From NCBI RefSeq assembly GCF_001243045.1, contig NZ_LN849007.1, forward strand, positions 400,989-464,988: a DNA stretch of 64,000 nt, in the 5' to 3' direction. The notes beneath the pieces were generated by a model. It searched no databases. It saw nothing but the letters and a program-made list of their open reading frames with translations, and had not been told where the DNA came from. The DNA is from Clostridium niameyense (lineage in GTDB: Bacteria > Bacillota > Clostridia > Clostridiales > Clostridiaceae). Numbering within the stretch: position 1 is the stretch's first letter; the number at the start of each line of letters is the position of its first letter. Positions 8,163 through 16,239 of the stretch are shown piece by piece. A program made the translations under genes and the position numbers.

Positions 8163-9041
8163 ATGGAAGAAAATTTAGATGTAAAAAGTTTGCCTAAAGC
8201 TGATGATACCCCAACTCCAACTGATCAATGTGTAATAGCTATGAAGGTTTATGGAAAATGCAGGCAACAAGATTGTTTAAAACCAGATTTTCTTGTACCG
8301 GGAGCTGGCGGAGATTCAATACCTATAAATGCCTCAAGATGTGGAGAAGAAGCAAAAATCCTTAAAATTGGATCAAGTACAATGACAACACCTATACAAC
8401 AAGGTGGTATAGTAACATTTGCACCTAATATTGTAAGTAGTGCCCAGATAGTGGAAGGTAGTTTTGTAGTATCAGATATTAAAATATCAAACATACAGGC
8501 ACAAAACTTATTTGTATCAGATGGGTACTGGAATGTTACTATAAAATATAGATTTAGTTATAGGTTAAATTTATTAGATGCAACAGGCGCAATTTTAAAC
8601 ATAGGATTAGGGCCTGATGCGGATGTAACTAAGACTCAAAATTATATTTGTGCATATAGTGAATATGAAAAACAAGTATTGTTATTTGGTGGAGAGGGAG
8701 GAAAGGACGTAGTTCTAGCTTCTAATTTATTTTCAAATAGTGGTCCATATTCCTACCAAAATGCACCATATGGATTAGTAGAGGCAAAATCAATGCCGCT
8801 TGCGGTAAATGTTGGTACAGTTAACAATCCATGTGCTGCTCAACAATGTGGAAATACTATAATAGGTGTTACTATTGGATTATTTACTATAATTAAGTTA
8901 TTTAGACTTGTAAATACAACAATGTTAACTAATGGACCATGTGATATACCAGTATGTAATCCTATAGTTCCAGGAGATCCATGTTCATTTTTTAATGAAA
9001 TACCATTCCCATTTGAAGATTTTGATCCAGCCTCTAAGTAG
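8163..9041 (+). CDS. cysteine-rich protein, paralogue B (candidate spore-surface protein)
   Basis: 292 residues from the ATG at 8163, placed 7 nt after TAGGAGG; an upstream in-frame ATG at 8100 has no ribosome site. Ten cysteines. It shares with the protein at 4421-5242 the N-terminal MKVYGKCRQQDCLKP block, a central GYWNVTIKYRF segment, VTIGLFTII, and a C-terminal GPCDIPVC...DPC..FNEIPFPFEDFDP. The middle is beta-rich and no signal peptide is present. A terminator follows at 9066. Paralogy with the other cysteine-rich protein is clear by eye. The role is not known; disulfide-cross-linked spore layer protein is the leading guess. Confidence 0.8.
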   Translation: MEENLDVKSLPKADDTPTPTDQCVIAMKVYGKCRQQDCLKPDFLVPGAGGDSIPINASRCGEEAKILKIGSSTMTTPIQQGGIVTFAPNIVSSAQIVEGSFVVSDIKISNIQAQNLFVSDGYWNVTIKYRFSYRLNLLDATGAILNIGLGPDADVTKTQNYICAYSEYEKQVLLFGGEGGKDVVLASNLFSNSGPYSYQNAPYGLVEAKSMPLAVNVGTVNNPCAAQQCGNTIIGVTIGLFTIIKLFRLVNTTMLTNGPCDIPVCNPIVPGDPCSFFNEIPFPFEDFDPASK

Positions 9042-9065
9042 ATATATTAAAATAATTATTTATAT

Positions 9066-9106
9066 AAAACTGTTGATAACTAATAGTATTGTCAACAGTT
9101 TTTTTT
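9066..9106 (+). terminator. intrinsic terminator
   Basis: AAAACTGTTGA / TCAACAGTTTT stem followed by a run of eight T, 25 nt after the stop of the cysteine-rich protein gene. The same stem sequence recurs at 33017-33051. Confidence 0.85.
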
Positions 9107-9168
9107 ATTTAATTATAAAGAACACATTTATAATTTTTAAAATACTATAATTAATGGAGGTGGAGAAT

Positions 9169-9429
9169 ATGAATAATATATGCATAGCTGTTTTTAATTC
9201 ATCATCAAATAGTATTCATATGTTCAAAATATTAAAAGATCAAAGGTTAAAAGTGGAACTCATGTCAACTCCATGTACTATAGCATCTAGCTGCTCTAGA
9301 GCTATAAAATTCTCTTTAAATGATTTAGAGCGAGTAATAAAAGTTATAGAGGAATATAAAATAAATATTAAAGGTATATATGAGAGGGTATATTCTGGGA
9401 ATAGATTTTTTTATAAAAAGGTTTATTAA
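9169..9429 (+). CDS. DUF3343 family protein (putative Se/S carrier-like)
   Basis: 86 residues from the ATG at 9169; the in-frame ATG at 9154 lies inside the GGAGGTGG ribosome site. The pattern fits DUF3343: a short beta strand (CIAVFNSSSNSIHMFK), a strand of ELMSTPC, then SSC followed by an amphipathic helix ending in a ...VIKVIEEYKINIKGIYE segment. Cys36 and Cys42 (STPCTIASSC) correspond to the conserved P(R)..SSGC region of the family. DUF3343 proteins are usually found with selenium or sulfur-transfer genes; an EF2568-type desulfurase lies 2.8 kb upstream. Family call is moderately confident; no biochemical role is established here. Confidence 0.65.
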   Translation: MNNICIAVFNSSSNSIHMFKILKDQRLKVELMSTPCTIASSCSRAIKFSLNDLERVIKVIEEYKINIKGIYERVYSGNRFFYKKVY

Positions 9430-9473
9430 ATAATGAAAGGACTATCTAATATTAGATAGCCCTTTCATTATTT
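9428..9473. terminator. bidirectional terminator between convergent genes
   Basis: A near-perfect palindrome: AAATAATGAAAGG, one A/C mismatch, CTATCTAAT and the complementary arm. It begins at the stop of the DUF3343 gene and ends just before the stop of the minus-strand gene at 9476. The flanking A/T runs serve both directions. Confidence 0.85.
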
Positions 9474-9475
9474 AA

Positions 9476-10021
9476 TTATTGATTATTATTTGGAACTTCT
9501 ATTAAAGTAAAAGAGTATAAATCATTTGCTTGTAAACCAGCCGTTTGTGTAGCATTTACAAGTCCTGGAGTATAAAGGTTAAAAGTATAATTTATTGTAG
9601 CACCTGGACAAGCGATAGCAGAATTAGGTGTACTACAAATATCAGGACACATTGATGGTGCTGGTCTTGCATCTAACCAATCAAATCCAAAGTGATTATT
9701 AAAAGCTAAATTAGCAGTATAAGCTATATTTTTAGCTTGAAATTCTGTTTGATATATAATTGTTTGAACGCCATCTACTGGACGGGTTACTTGTAAATAT
9801 ACTGGACCAATTTGTGTACCTGCAGCAGTGTCTGCTATACTACAAGTTGCATATGCGCATATTAAAACAGAACTATTAACATTATTTAAAGTTATAGGAA
9901 GAGATGCTATTTGTTCAGTTGATGCTGTAGTTCCTGAAACGGTAATTGGTGTAGTAGTTATTTTTTGTGATATATTTTGAATATTATTAGTACCAGTTCC
10001 TATAGTTAAATTTTGTGGCAA
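9476..10021 (-). CDS. hypothetical beta-rich protein with paired cysteines
   Basis: 181 residues starting at a TTG (10021-10019), selected because AGGAGG lies 8 nt upstream. The N-terminus is Thr/Ile/Gln-rich (KITTTPITVSGTT). The remainder alternates beta strands and turns, with an LICAYATCS pair, an MCPDICS pair and a lone Cys in AIACPG. This resembles a jelly-roll-like surface protein, but no family is recognised with confidence. There is no signal peptide. A perfect sigma-K-like -10 (CATAATATA) with AC 17 nt upstream sits at 10053-10080. Inference: late mother-cell protein deposited on the spore. Confidence 0.7.
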   Translation of the reverse strand: MPQNLTIGTGTNNIQNISQKITTTPITVSGTTASTEQIASLPITLNNVNSSVLICAYATCSIADTAAGTQIGPVYLQVTRPVDGVQTIIYQTEFQAKNIAYTANLAFNNHFGFDWLDARPAPSMCPDICSTPNSAIACPGATINYTFNLYTPGLVNATQTAGLQANDLYSFTLIEVPNNNQ

Positions 10022-10052
10022 AATTATTACCTCCTTTGTAGGCTATTCAATA

Positions 10053-10080
10053 TATATTATGAAATTTTATTGTAGTGTGT
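10053..10080 (-). promoter_or_regulatory. putative sigma-K promoter for the gene starting at 10021
   Basis: Minus strand: AC (10080-10079), 17 nt, CATAATATA (10061-10053). A second AC gives 15 nt spacing. The -10 context is the same as upstream of the gene starting at 4227. Confidence 0.55.
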
Positions 10081-10176
10081 TACAAAAGAGAATATCAATA
10101 ATTGAGCATTTAGTAAGTTTTTAAATTAATTACTTGTTTTTAAGATTGAAAATTTAATAATTATTCCATAAAAATT

Positions 10177-10713
10177 TTAATATAGTTGTTCAATTAATCC
10201 GCAAGCAATTCTTTTTCCAGAGTTTCCAGAAGGTTGACTTCTATAATCATCAGGGTTTTCATGTATTATTACTGATAAACCTATTATATCTTTAGGCTTA
10301 AATCTGTCTGTGAAGAAACTCATTTTACATATTCCATGGTTAGAGAATAAAACGGGAAAATCACCAGCATGATTGCCATGAGGTTGATTATCGGGATTCC
10401 AATGGCCACCTGCGCAGGTGAAAGGATTATTAGGAGTACCTATATCACAACAACCTACAGAATGAATGTGAAATCCAAAAGGACCTATAGGTTGGGAAGT
10501 TGGAGTTGCTGGTTTATAATTTGGAAGTCCTTGAATTGATACTGAAACTTCCGTTCCACCTAATACAGGGTAAAAATAGACTATTCCTTTTAAATTGGGA
10601 TTGTTAGGTCCCCCATTTATATAAGATACTGCAATAATGTTATTTGTAGATGGATGATTAAACTTCCTATACCAAGGATTATATTCATAATTAGAATATG
10701 AATCAAAATACAT
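10177..10713 (-). CDS. Cu/Zn superoxide dismutase family protein
   Basis: 178 residues. The start is the ATG at 10713, placed after TGGAGGTATATTAT; the longer in-frame start at 10770 has no ribosome site. The family dismutates superoxide to H2O2 and O2. Visible ligands: GFHIHS (two Cu His), the GGHWNP His, QPHG and NHAGDFP (Zn/bridging His and Asp), and the Cu His in VIIHENPDD. A Cys in VGCC and one in GKRIACGLI would form the family disulfide. No signal peptide is visible, unusual for a bacterial Cu/Zn SOD, most of which are periplasmic or lipoproteins. This and a sigma-K-like promoter (10747-10775) fit a spore-surface enzyme. Confidence 0.9.
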   Translation of the reverse strand: MYFDSYSNYEYNPWYRKFNHPSTNNIIAVSYINGGPNNPNLKGIVYFYPVLGGTEVSVSIQGLPNYKPATPTSQPIGPFGFHIHSVGCCDIGTPNNPFTCAGGHWNPDNQPHGNHAGDFPVLFSNHGICKMSFFTDRFKPKDIIGLSVIIHENPDDYRSQPSGNSGKRIACGLIEQLY

Positions 10714-10746
10714 ATAATATACCTCCATAAAACTTAGATAATAATA

Positions 10747-10775
10747 TATTCTATGCAAAGGTATTTTCACATGTT
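10747..10775 (-). promoter_or_regulatory. putative sigma-K promoter for the Cu/Zn SOD gene
   Basis: Minus strand: AAC (10775-10773), 17 nt, GCATAGAATA with CATA at 10755-10752 and TA at 10748-10747. It includes the G that often precedes the sigma-K -10. Confidence 0.55.
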
Positions 10776-10885
10776 AATTTAAAAGGTTCTTTCAATATAT
10801 TAAAAACACCTAGGTTGTTTAAGGTAGGTTTATTTTGATATAATGTATTATTAGGTGTAACAATAGATCGAGGAGAGATAAACAT

Positions 10886-13231
10886 ATGAATAAAATTGAG
10901 TTACTAGCACCAGCAGGAAATATGGAAAGTCTTTGTGCAGCAGTACAAAATGGAGCAGATGCAGTATATTTGGGAGGAGCTAAGTTTTCAGCAAGAGCAT
11001 ATGCTTCTAATTTTAATGAAGAAAATATGATTAAGGCAGTAGAATATTCTCATTTATATAATGTTAAGATTTATGTAACAGTAAACACAGCAATAAAGGA
11101 AGATGAAATTAAAGAGGCATTAGAATATGTTGAGTTTTTATATAAAATAGGAGTTGATGCATTAATAATTCAAGATACAGGACTTGCACAACTTATAAAT
11201 AGAAATTTTCCTAAATTTGAAATTCACGCATCAACACAAATGAGTATACATAACGCAGAAGGGGCAATTTTTCTTAAAAATTTAGGATTTTCAAGAATTG
11301 TTCTGGCAAGAGAATTATCTTTAAAGGAAATTACTCATATATCAAGGGATTTAAATATAGAAACAGAAATTTTTGTACATGGAGCACTTTGTGTTTCTTA
11401 TTCTGGACAATGTCTTATGAGTAGTTTAATAGGAGGAAGAAGTGGAAATCGTGGACGTTGTGCTCAACCTTGTAGGCTTCCTTATGAAATAATAGATAAA
11501 AAGAGAAAGAAAAAGGAAAAGGGATATATATTAAGTCCTAAAGATGTATGCACTATAGAAAATATAAAAGACATTATTAAAAGTGGAACTACTTCATTAA
11601 AGATTGAGGGAAGAATGAAAAGACCAGAATATGTAGCAGGAGTAGTTTCAGCATATAGAAAAGCTATAGATGATGCTAATTGTGATATTAAAAAAGAAAA
11701 AAAGAAGTTACTTCAACTATTTAATAGAGGGGGGTTTTCTAAAGCTTATTTATATGGAAATATAGGAAGAGATATGATGTCTTATAAATTTCCTAAAAAT
11801 ACGGGAGTGTTTATAGGAAAAGTAAATAAAGATTTAACAATAGAATTAAAAGAAAACATAAGACTCCAAGATGGAATAAGATTTAAAGGAGAAGGATTTA
11901 CTATTTCTAAAATTATAAAAGATTCAAAGAATGTAGATGAAGCTTTTATTGGAGATAGAGTAAGGTTAAATCCTACTAAATACAAATCAGGAGATATGCT
12001 ATTTAAAACTTCAGATAATGTACTTTTAAATTCTCTTGCTAAATCATATGAAAATGTATATGAAAGAAAAAATAAGCTTAATTTAAATGTAGTATTTAAA
12101 GTTGGAGAGCCTATTATAATAGAAACTTATTATAATAGTAAAAGATATAGGGCTTTAGGAGAAGAAGTTCAAGTTGCTAAGAATAAACCAATAGACAAAG
12201 AAAAATTAGTAAAGAATTTAAGCAAAACAGGAGACACCCCATTTGAATTTAAAGATATTAAGTTTGTTGAATTTGAAGATGGATTTATGCCAGTGTCTTC
12301 AATAAATTCAGTTAGAAGACAGCTTATAGATGATATTGTTAAAGATATAAAATTAAAAAATAAAAGAAATTATAATAATGATTTAGATTTAAAATTGAAT
12401 ATTAATAAGCTAAATAAAAAAAAATCTAATAATATATTGGACAATACTATAGTTACGGTTACAACAAAAGAACAACTAAAAGCAACTTTAAAATGTGGAT
12501 TTGAAAGTATTGCAGTAGAAATATCTTTAAGAAATTGTGATATAAATCTAAAAAATATAAATTGTAAAAACTTATATATAAAAACTTCAACAATAATAAA
12601 AGAGGAGTTTGAAAATTTATGTACAGTAATTGAAGATAATTCTAACATAATTAAGGGAATAATTACTTCAAATTCAGGAATAATAAATAGATTTAAAGGT
12701 AAAACAGAAATTATTGGAGATTACAAATTAAACATATTTAATAGTTATAGTTTAGATTTTTATAAGGATATTTTAGATATAGCAACTATTAGTTTGGAAT
12801 TAAATAAGAAAGAAATAAAAAAGATAACACAAAAGGGCAATTTAAGATGTGCATATATGATATATGGTAAACCAGAACTAATGGTTAGTGAATATTGTCC
12901 AATAGGATGCGTGTTTGGAGGAAGAAATAAAAATACAACATGTAATTTAGAGTGTCTAAAGGGAGAATATGTATTAAAAGATAGAATGAATGTAGAAATG
13001 GAAATAAGAACAGATAAATATTGTAGAAGTCATATTTATAATGCATCTCCTATTAATTTGATACCTAATTTAGATGAAATAAAGAGTATGAATATAGATA
13101 TTTTTAGGTTGGAATTTTTAAGTGAAAGTTATGATGAAACACTGAATATACTTGAAAGTTTTAAAAAAGAAAAATTTCAGGAAGATTTTAAAAATTATAC
13201 AAGAGGACACTATAAAAGAGGTGTAGAGTAA
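10886..13231 (+). CDS. U32 family peptidase-like protein with DUF3656 (RlhA-like)
   Basis: 781 residues. The N-terminal U32 domain begins IELLAPAGNMESL and includes the GADAVYLGG turn. The U32 signature is near residue 165-200 (FVHGALCVSYSGQC, then SGNRGRCAQPCR). The Cys quartet typical of Fe-S-binding U32 proteins is present, with further cysteines near the C-terminus (EYCPIGC, CNLEC). The middle (GGFSKAYLYG...MMSYKFPKN) fits DUF3656. Characterised relatives hydroxylate RNA (RlhA on 23S rRNA, TrhP on tRNA wobble U) rather than cleave peptides, so an RNA-modification role is more likely than proteolysis. First gene of a run with mutS2 32 nt downstream. Confidence 0.88.
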   Translation: MNKIELLAPAGNMESLCAAVQNGADAVYLGGAKFSARAYASNFNEENMIKAVEYSHLYNVKIYVTVNTAIKEDEIKEALEYVEFLYKIGVDALIIQDTGLAQLINRNFPKFEIHASTQMSIHNAEGAIFLKNLGFSRIVLARELSLKEITHISRDLNIETEIFVHGALCVSYSGQCLMSSLIGGRSGNRGRCAQPCRLPYEIIDKKRKKKEKGYILSPKDVCTIENIKDIIKSGTTSLKIEGRMKRPEYVAGVVSAYRKAIDDANCDIKKEKKKLLQLFNRGGFSKAYLYGNIGRDMMSYKFPKNTGVFIGKVNKDLTIELKENIRLQDGIRFKGEGFTISKIIKDSKNVDEAFIGDRVRLNPTKYKSGDMLFKTSDNVLLNSLAKSYENVYERKNKLNLNVVFKVGEPIIIETYYNSKRYRALGEEVQVAKNKPIDKEKLVKNLSKTGDTPFEFKDIKFVEFEDGFMPVSSINSVRRQLIDDIVKDIKLKNKRNYNNDLDLKLNINKLNKKKSNNILDNTIVTVTTKEQLKATLKCGFESIAVEISLRNCDINLKNINCKNLYIKTSTIIKEEFENLCTVIEDNSNIIKGIITSNSGIINRFKGKTEIIGDYKLNIFNSYSLDFYKDILDIATISLELNKKEIKKITQKGNLRCAYMIYGKPELMVSEYCPIGCVFGGRNKNTTCNLECLKGEYVLKDRMNVEMEIRTDKYCRSHIYNASPINLIPNLDEIKSMNIDIFRLEFLSESYDETLNILESFKKEKFQEDFKNYTRGHYKRGVE

Positions 13232-13262
13232 GTATAAGCAATACGGAAAGGGTGGTTACACT

Positions 13263-15626
13263 GTGAATGATAAGGCTATTAGAGTACTGGAATTTGATAA
13301 AATAAAGGATATTTTAAAACAATATACTTATACTAAAGCATCAAAAGATATAATAGAAGATTTAAAGCCTTATAATAGTTTATATGAAGTAAGAAGAAAT
13401 TTAGAGGAAACAAGGGAGGCTTTTAGACTTTTAGTTACAAAGGGATCAGCTCCATTTGAAGGGGTTTATGATGTAAGAGATGGGATTACAAGAGCAGAAA
13501 AAGGTTCTGTATTAATTCCAGGACAACTTTTAAAAATAGCTGCAGTTTTAAGAACATCAAGAAAATTTAAAGATTATGTAAGTCATAAGGAAGAAGAGGA
13601 AAGTTTTAAATATTTAGAAGAACTTTGTGAGAATATTTTTCCTCTTATAAAAATAGAAAATGATATATTTAATGCTATAGAAGGAGAAGAAGAAATATCA
13701 GATAGGGCAAGTTCAGCTTTATATAGTATAAGAAGAAGTTTAAAAGATAAAAATTATTCTGTAAGAGACAAGATTAATTCTCTTGTTAGAAATTATTCAT
13801 CCTTTTTACAAGATAGTATTTATACTGTACGTGGAGATAGATATGTTCTTCCAGTTAAATCAGAATACAAATCGTCAGTACCTGGACTTGTACATGATCA
13901 AAGTTCTACAGGTGCAACTTTATTTATAGAACCTATGAGTCTTGTTAATTTGAATAATGAAATAAAGGAATTAATGTTGAAAGAAAAGGCTGAAATTGAA
14001 AGAATACTAGGGGAACTTTCTAAAAAAATATATGACAATATAATTGCGGTTAAAACCAATGCTGATATAGTTTGGGAGTTAGATTTTATTTTTGCAAAGG
14101 CTAAATTTGCTAGTGATTATAATTGTACGTGTCCAGTAGTTAATGAGGATGGAATTATAGATATAATAGAAGGAAGACATCCTCTTATTGATAAAAAACA
14201 AGTAGTTCCTAGTAGTGTTAATTTAGGAACAAAGTTTAATTCCTTGATTATAACAGGTCCTAATACAGGTGGTAAAACAGTTACATTGAAAACAGTAGGG
14301 CTGATACATTTAATGGCTATGAGTGGACTTATGATTCCAGCTAAGGAAAATTCAGTTATAAGTTATTTTGAAGAGGTTTTCGCTGATATAGGTGATGAAC
14401 AAAGTATAGAGCAAAGTTTATCTACTTTTTCTTCTCACATGAAAAACATTGTAAAAATTATGGAAGAGGCTAATGAAAAATCTTTGGTTTTATTTGATGA
14501 ACTTGGTGCTGGAACAGATCCTACAGAAGGTGCAGCTTTAGCTCTTTCTATATTAGAAAATTTAAGAGCTAGAAACTGTAAGATAATAGCTACCACTCAC
14601 TATAGTGAATTAAAAGGTTACGCATTAAAAACTAAAGGAGTAGAAAATGCTTCTGTAGAATTTGATGTAGAAACTTTAAGACCAACTTACAAGCTACTTA
14701 TAGGAGTTCCAGGAAAGTCTAATGCCTTTGAAATTTCCAAAAGATTGGGATTACCTGATTACATAATAGATTACGCTAGAGAAAATATATCTAAGGAAAA
14801 TCTTGAATTTGAAGAATTAATTCAAAATTTACAAGAAAAAAGTATAAAGGCTGAAGAAAATTCAAGATTGACAGAGATGTTAAAGATAGAAGTAGAAAAG
14901 GAAAAAGAAAAATATAAAAATAAGCTTAAAGCTTTAGAAAAATCCAGAGAAAGAGAACTTTTTGATGCTAGACGAGAAGCAAAAAATTTAATAAAGGAAG
15001 CTAAGGAAGAATCAGATAAAATACTTAAAGATATTAGACAACTTGAAATGATGGGATATTCTTCAGAGGCAAGACAAAAGCTAGAGGAAAAGAGAAAGCA
15101 GTTAAAGGATAAATTAGAAAAGGCAGAAGAAAAAGAAAATAAGGTTTTAGATAAAGGTAAGGCTGTAAAAGAAGTTAAAGAAGGAGACGAAGTATTTGTA
15201 CCATCTTTAAATCAAAAGGTTATAGTTATTTCAAAGCCTGATAATAAAGGGGAAGTTTTAGTTCAAGCAGGAATTATGAAAATAACTGTAAAACTAAAGG
15301 ATTTGAGGCAGGTAGAAGGAACAAGTTCTACTAATAAAAAAGAAAATAAAAGGGTTAAAAAACTTAATTTAAGAATGAAATCTGTAAGTTCATCTGTAGA
15401 TCTTAGAGGTATGGATTCTGAAGAAGCAATTTATACCACAGATAAATATTTAGATGAAGCTTACATGGGAGGACTTGGAGAAGTAACTGTAATCCATGGA
15501 AAAGGAACGGGAATATTAAGAAAAGCTATTACAGATATGTTAAAAAGACATCCTCATGTTAAATCTTATAGATTAGGACAATATGGAGAAGGTGGTACAG
15601 GTGTTACTGTAGTTGAATTAAAATAA
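13263..15626 (+). CDS. mutS2: endonuclease MutS2
   Basis: 787 residues from a GTG start preceded by AAAGGGTGG. Order: MutS core/lever region, ABC-type ATPase with Walker A GPNTGGKTVT (near residue 335), the signature/Walker B region ending LVLFDELGAGTDP, a long Lys/Glu-rich coiled coil (about 520-640), and a C-terminal Smr nuclease domain (about 710-787) with VDLRGM and HGKGTGILR. The mismatch-recognition domain I of MutS is missing, as usual for MutS2. Known roles of the family are anti-recombination and, in Bacillus, splitting of collided ribosomes. Length is normal and all motifs are intact. Confidence 0.96.
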   Translation: MNDKAIRVLEFDKIKDILKQYTYTKASKDIIEDLKPYNSLYEVRRNLEETREAFRLLVTKGSAPFEGVYDVRDGITRAEKGSVLIPGQLLKIAAVLRTSRKFKDYVSHKEEEESFKYLEELCENIFPLIKIENDIFNAIEGEEEISDRASSALYSIRRSLKDKNYSVRDKINSLVRNYSSFLQDSIYTVRGDRYVLPVKSEYKSSVPGLVHDQSSTGATLFIEPMSLVNLNNEIKELMLKEKAEIERILGELSKKIYDNIIAVKTNADIVWELDFIFAKAKFASDYNCTCPVVNEDGIIDIIEGRHPLIDKKQVVPSSVNLGTKFNSLIITGPNTGGKTVTLKTVGLIHLMAMSGLMIPAKENSVISYFEEVFADIGDEQSIEQSLSTFSSHMKNIVKIMEEANEKSLVLFDELGAGTDPTEGAALALSILENLRARNCKIIATTHYSELKGYALKTKGVENASVEFDVETLRPTYKLLIGVPGKSNAFEISKRLGLPDYIIDYARENISKENLEFEELIQNLQEKSIKAEENSRLTEMLKIEVEKEKEKYKNKLKALEKSRERELFDARREAKNLIKEAKEESDKILKDIRQLEMMGYSSEARQKLEEKRKQLKDKLEKAEEKENKVLDKGKAVKEVKEGDEVFVPSLNQKVIVISKPDNKGEVLVQAGIMKITVKLKDLRQVEGTSSTNKKENKRVKKLNLRMKSVSSSVDLRGMDSEEAIYTTDKYLDEAYMGGLGEVTVIHGKGTGILRKAITDMLKRHPHVKSYRLGQYGEGGTGVTVVELK

Positions 15627-15654
15627 TTTAACATATTAAAGAGAGGTAAGGATA

Positions 15655-16122
15655 ATGATTTTAATAAGTGCATGTTTATGTGGTGTTAATTGTAAATATA
15701 ATGGTAAGAACAATTTAAATGAAAAGGTATTAAAGTTATTCAAAGAAGGAAGGGCAGTATTGGTATGTCCAGAACAATTAGGTGGGCAAGAAACTCCAAG
15801 GGCTGCGCATGAAATAATTAATTCTACTGGTGCAGAAGTTTTAGACGGGAATGCTAAAATATTAGGTCCAGAAGGTGATGATGCCACAGAACAATTTATA
15901 AGAGGAGCCTATGAAGCTTTAAAAATAGCAAAGGAATGTGATGCTAAGATTGCAGTACTTAAAGCTAGAAGTCCTTCCTGTGGACTTTCTAAGATTTATG
16001 ATGGAAGTTTTACAGGAAAGAAAAAGGATGGTAATGGTGTAACAGCAGAATTGTTATCCCGAAATGGTATAAAAATATATACAGAAGAAAACATAGATGA
16101 ATTACTAGAGAAATTAGATTAA
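15655..16122 (+). CDS. DUF523 domain-containing protein
   Basis: 155 residues. It starts ILISACLCGVNCKYNG and has VCPEQLGGQ.TPR and LKARSPSCG, which together are diagnostic for DUF523. Conserved cysteines (ACLCG..C, CPE, SPSCG) suggest a metal or Fe-S site, but no reaction is established for the family. It lies 28 nt after mutS2 with a GAGAGG ribosome site and is probably part of the same transcript. Confidence 0.9.
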   Translation: MILISACLCGVNCKYNGKNNLNEKVLKLFKEGRAVLVCPEQLGGQETPRAAHEIINSTGAEVLDGNAKILGPEGDDATEQFIRGAYEALKIAKECDAKIAVLKARSPSCGLSKIYDGSFTGKKKDGNGVTAELLSRNGIKIYTEENIDELLEKLD

Positions 16123-16239
16123 AAATATTATTTAGGTAAACTATATAAAAGTTTAATTATTTTATAGATTATTAAGAAAGTATAATAGAATTCATAAGAG
16201 TATTTTAATATTCATTTTAAATAAAAGGGGTAGATTATT

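Noticed and set aside
4421-9041. Calling the Cys-rich proteins CsxA or CdeC outright.
   Set aside because: The similarity is in composition and context only; no diagnostic sequence could be matched from memory.
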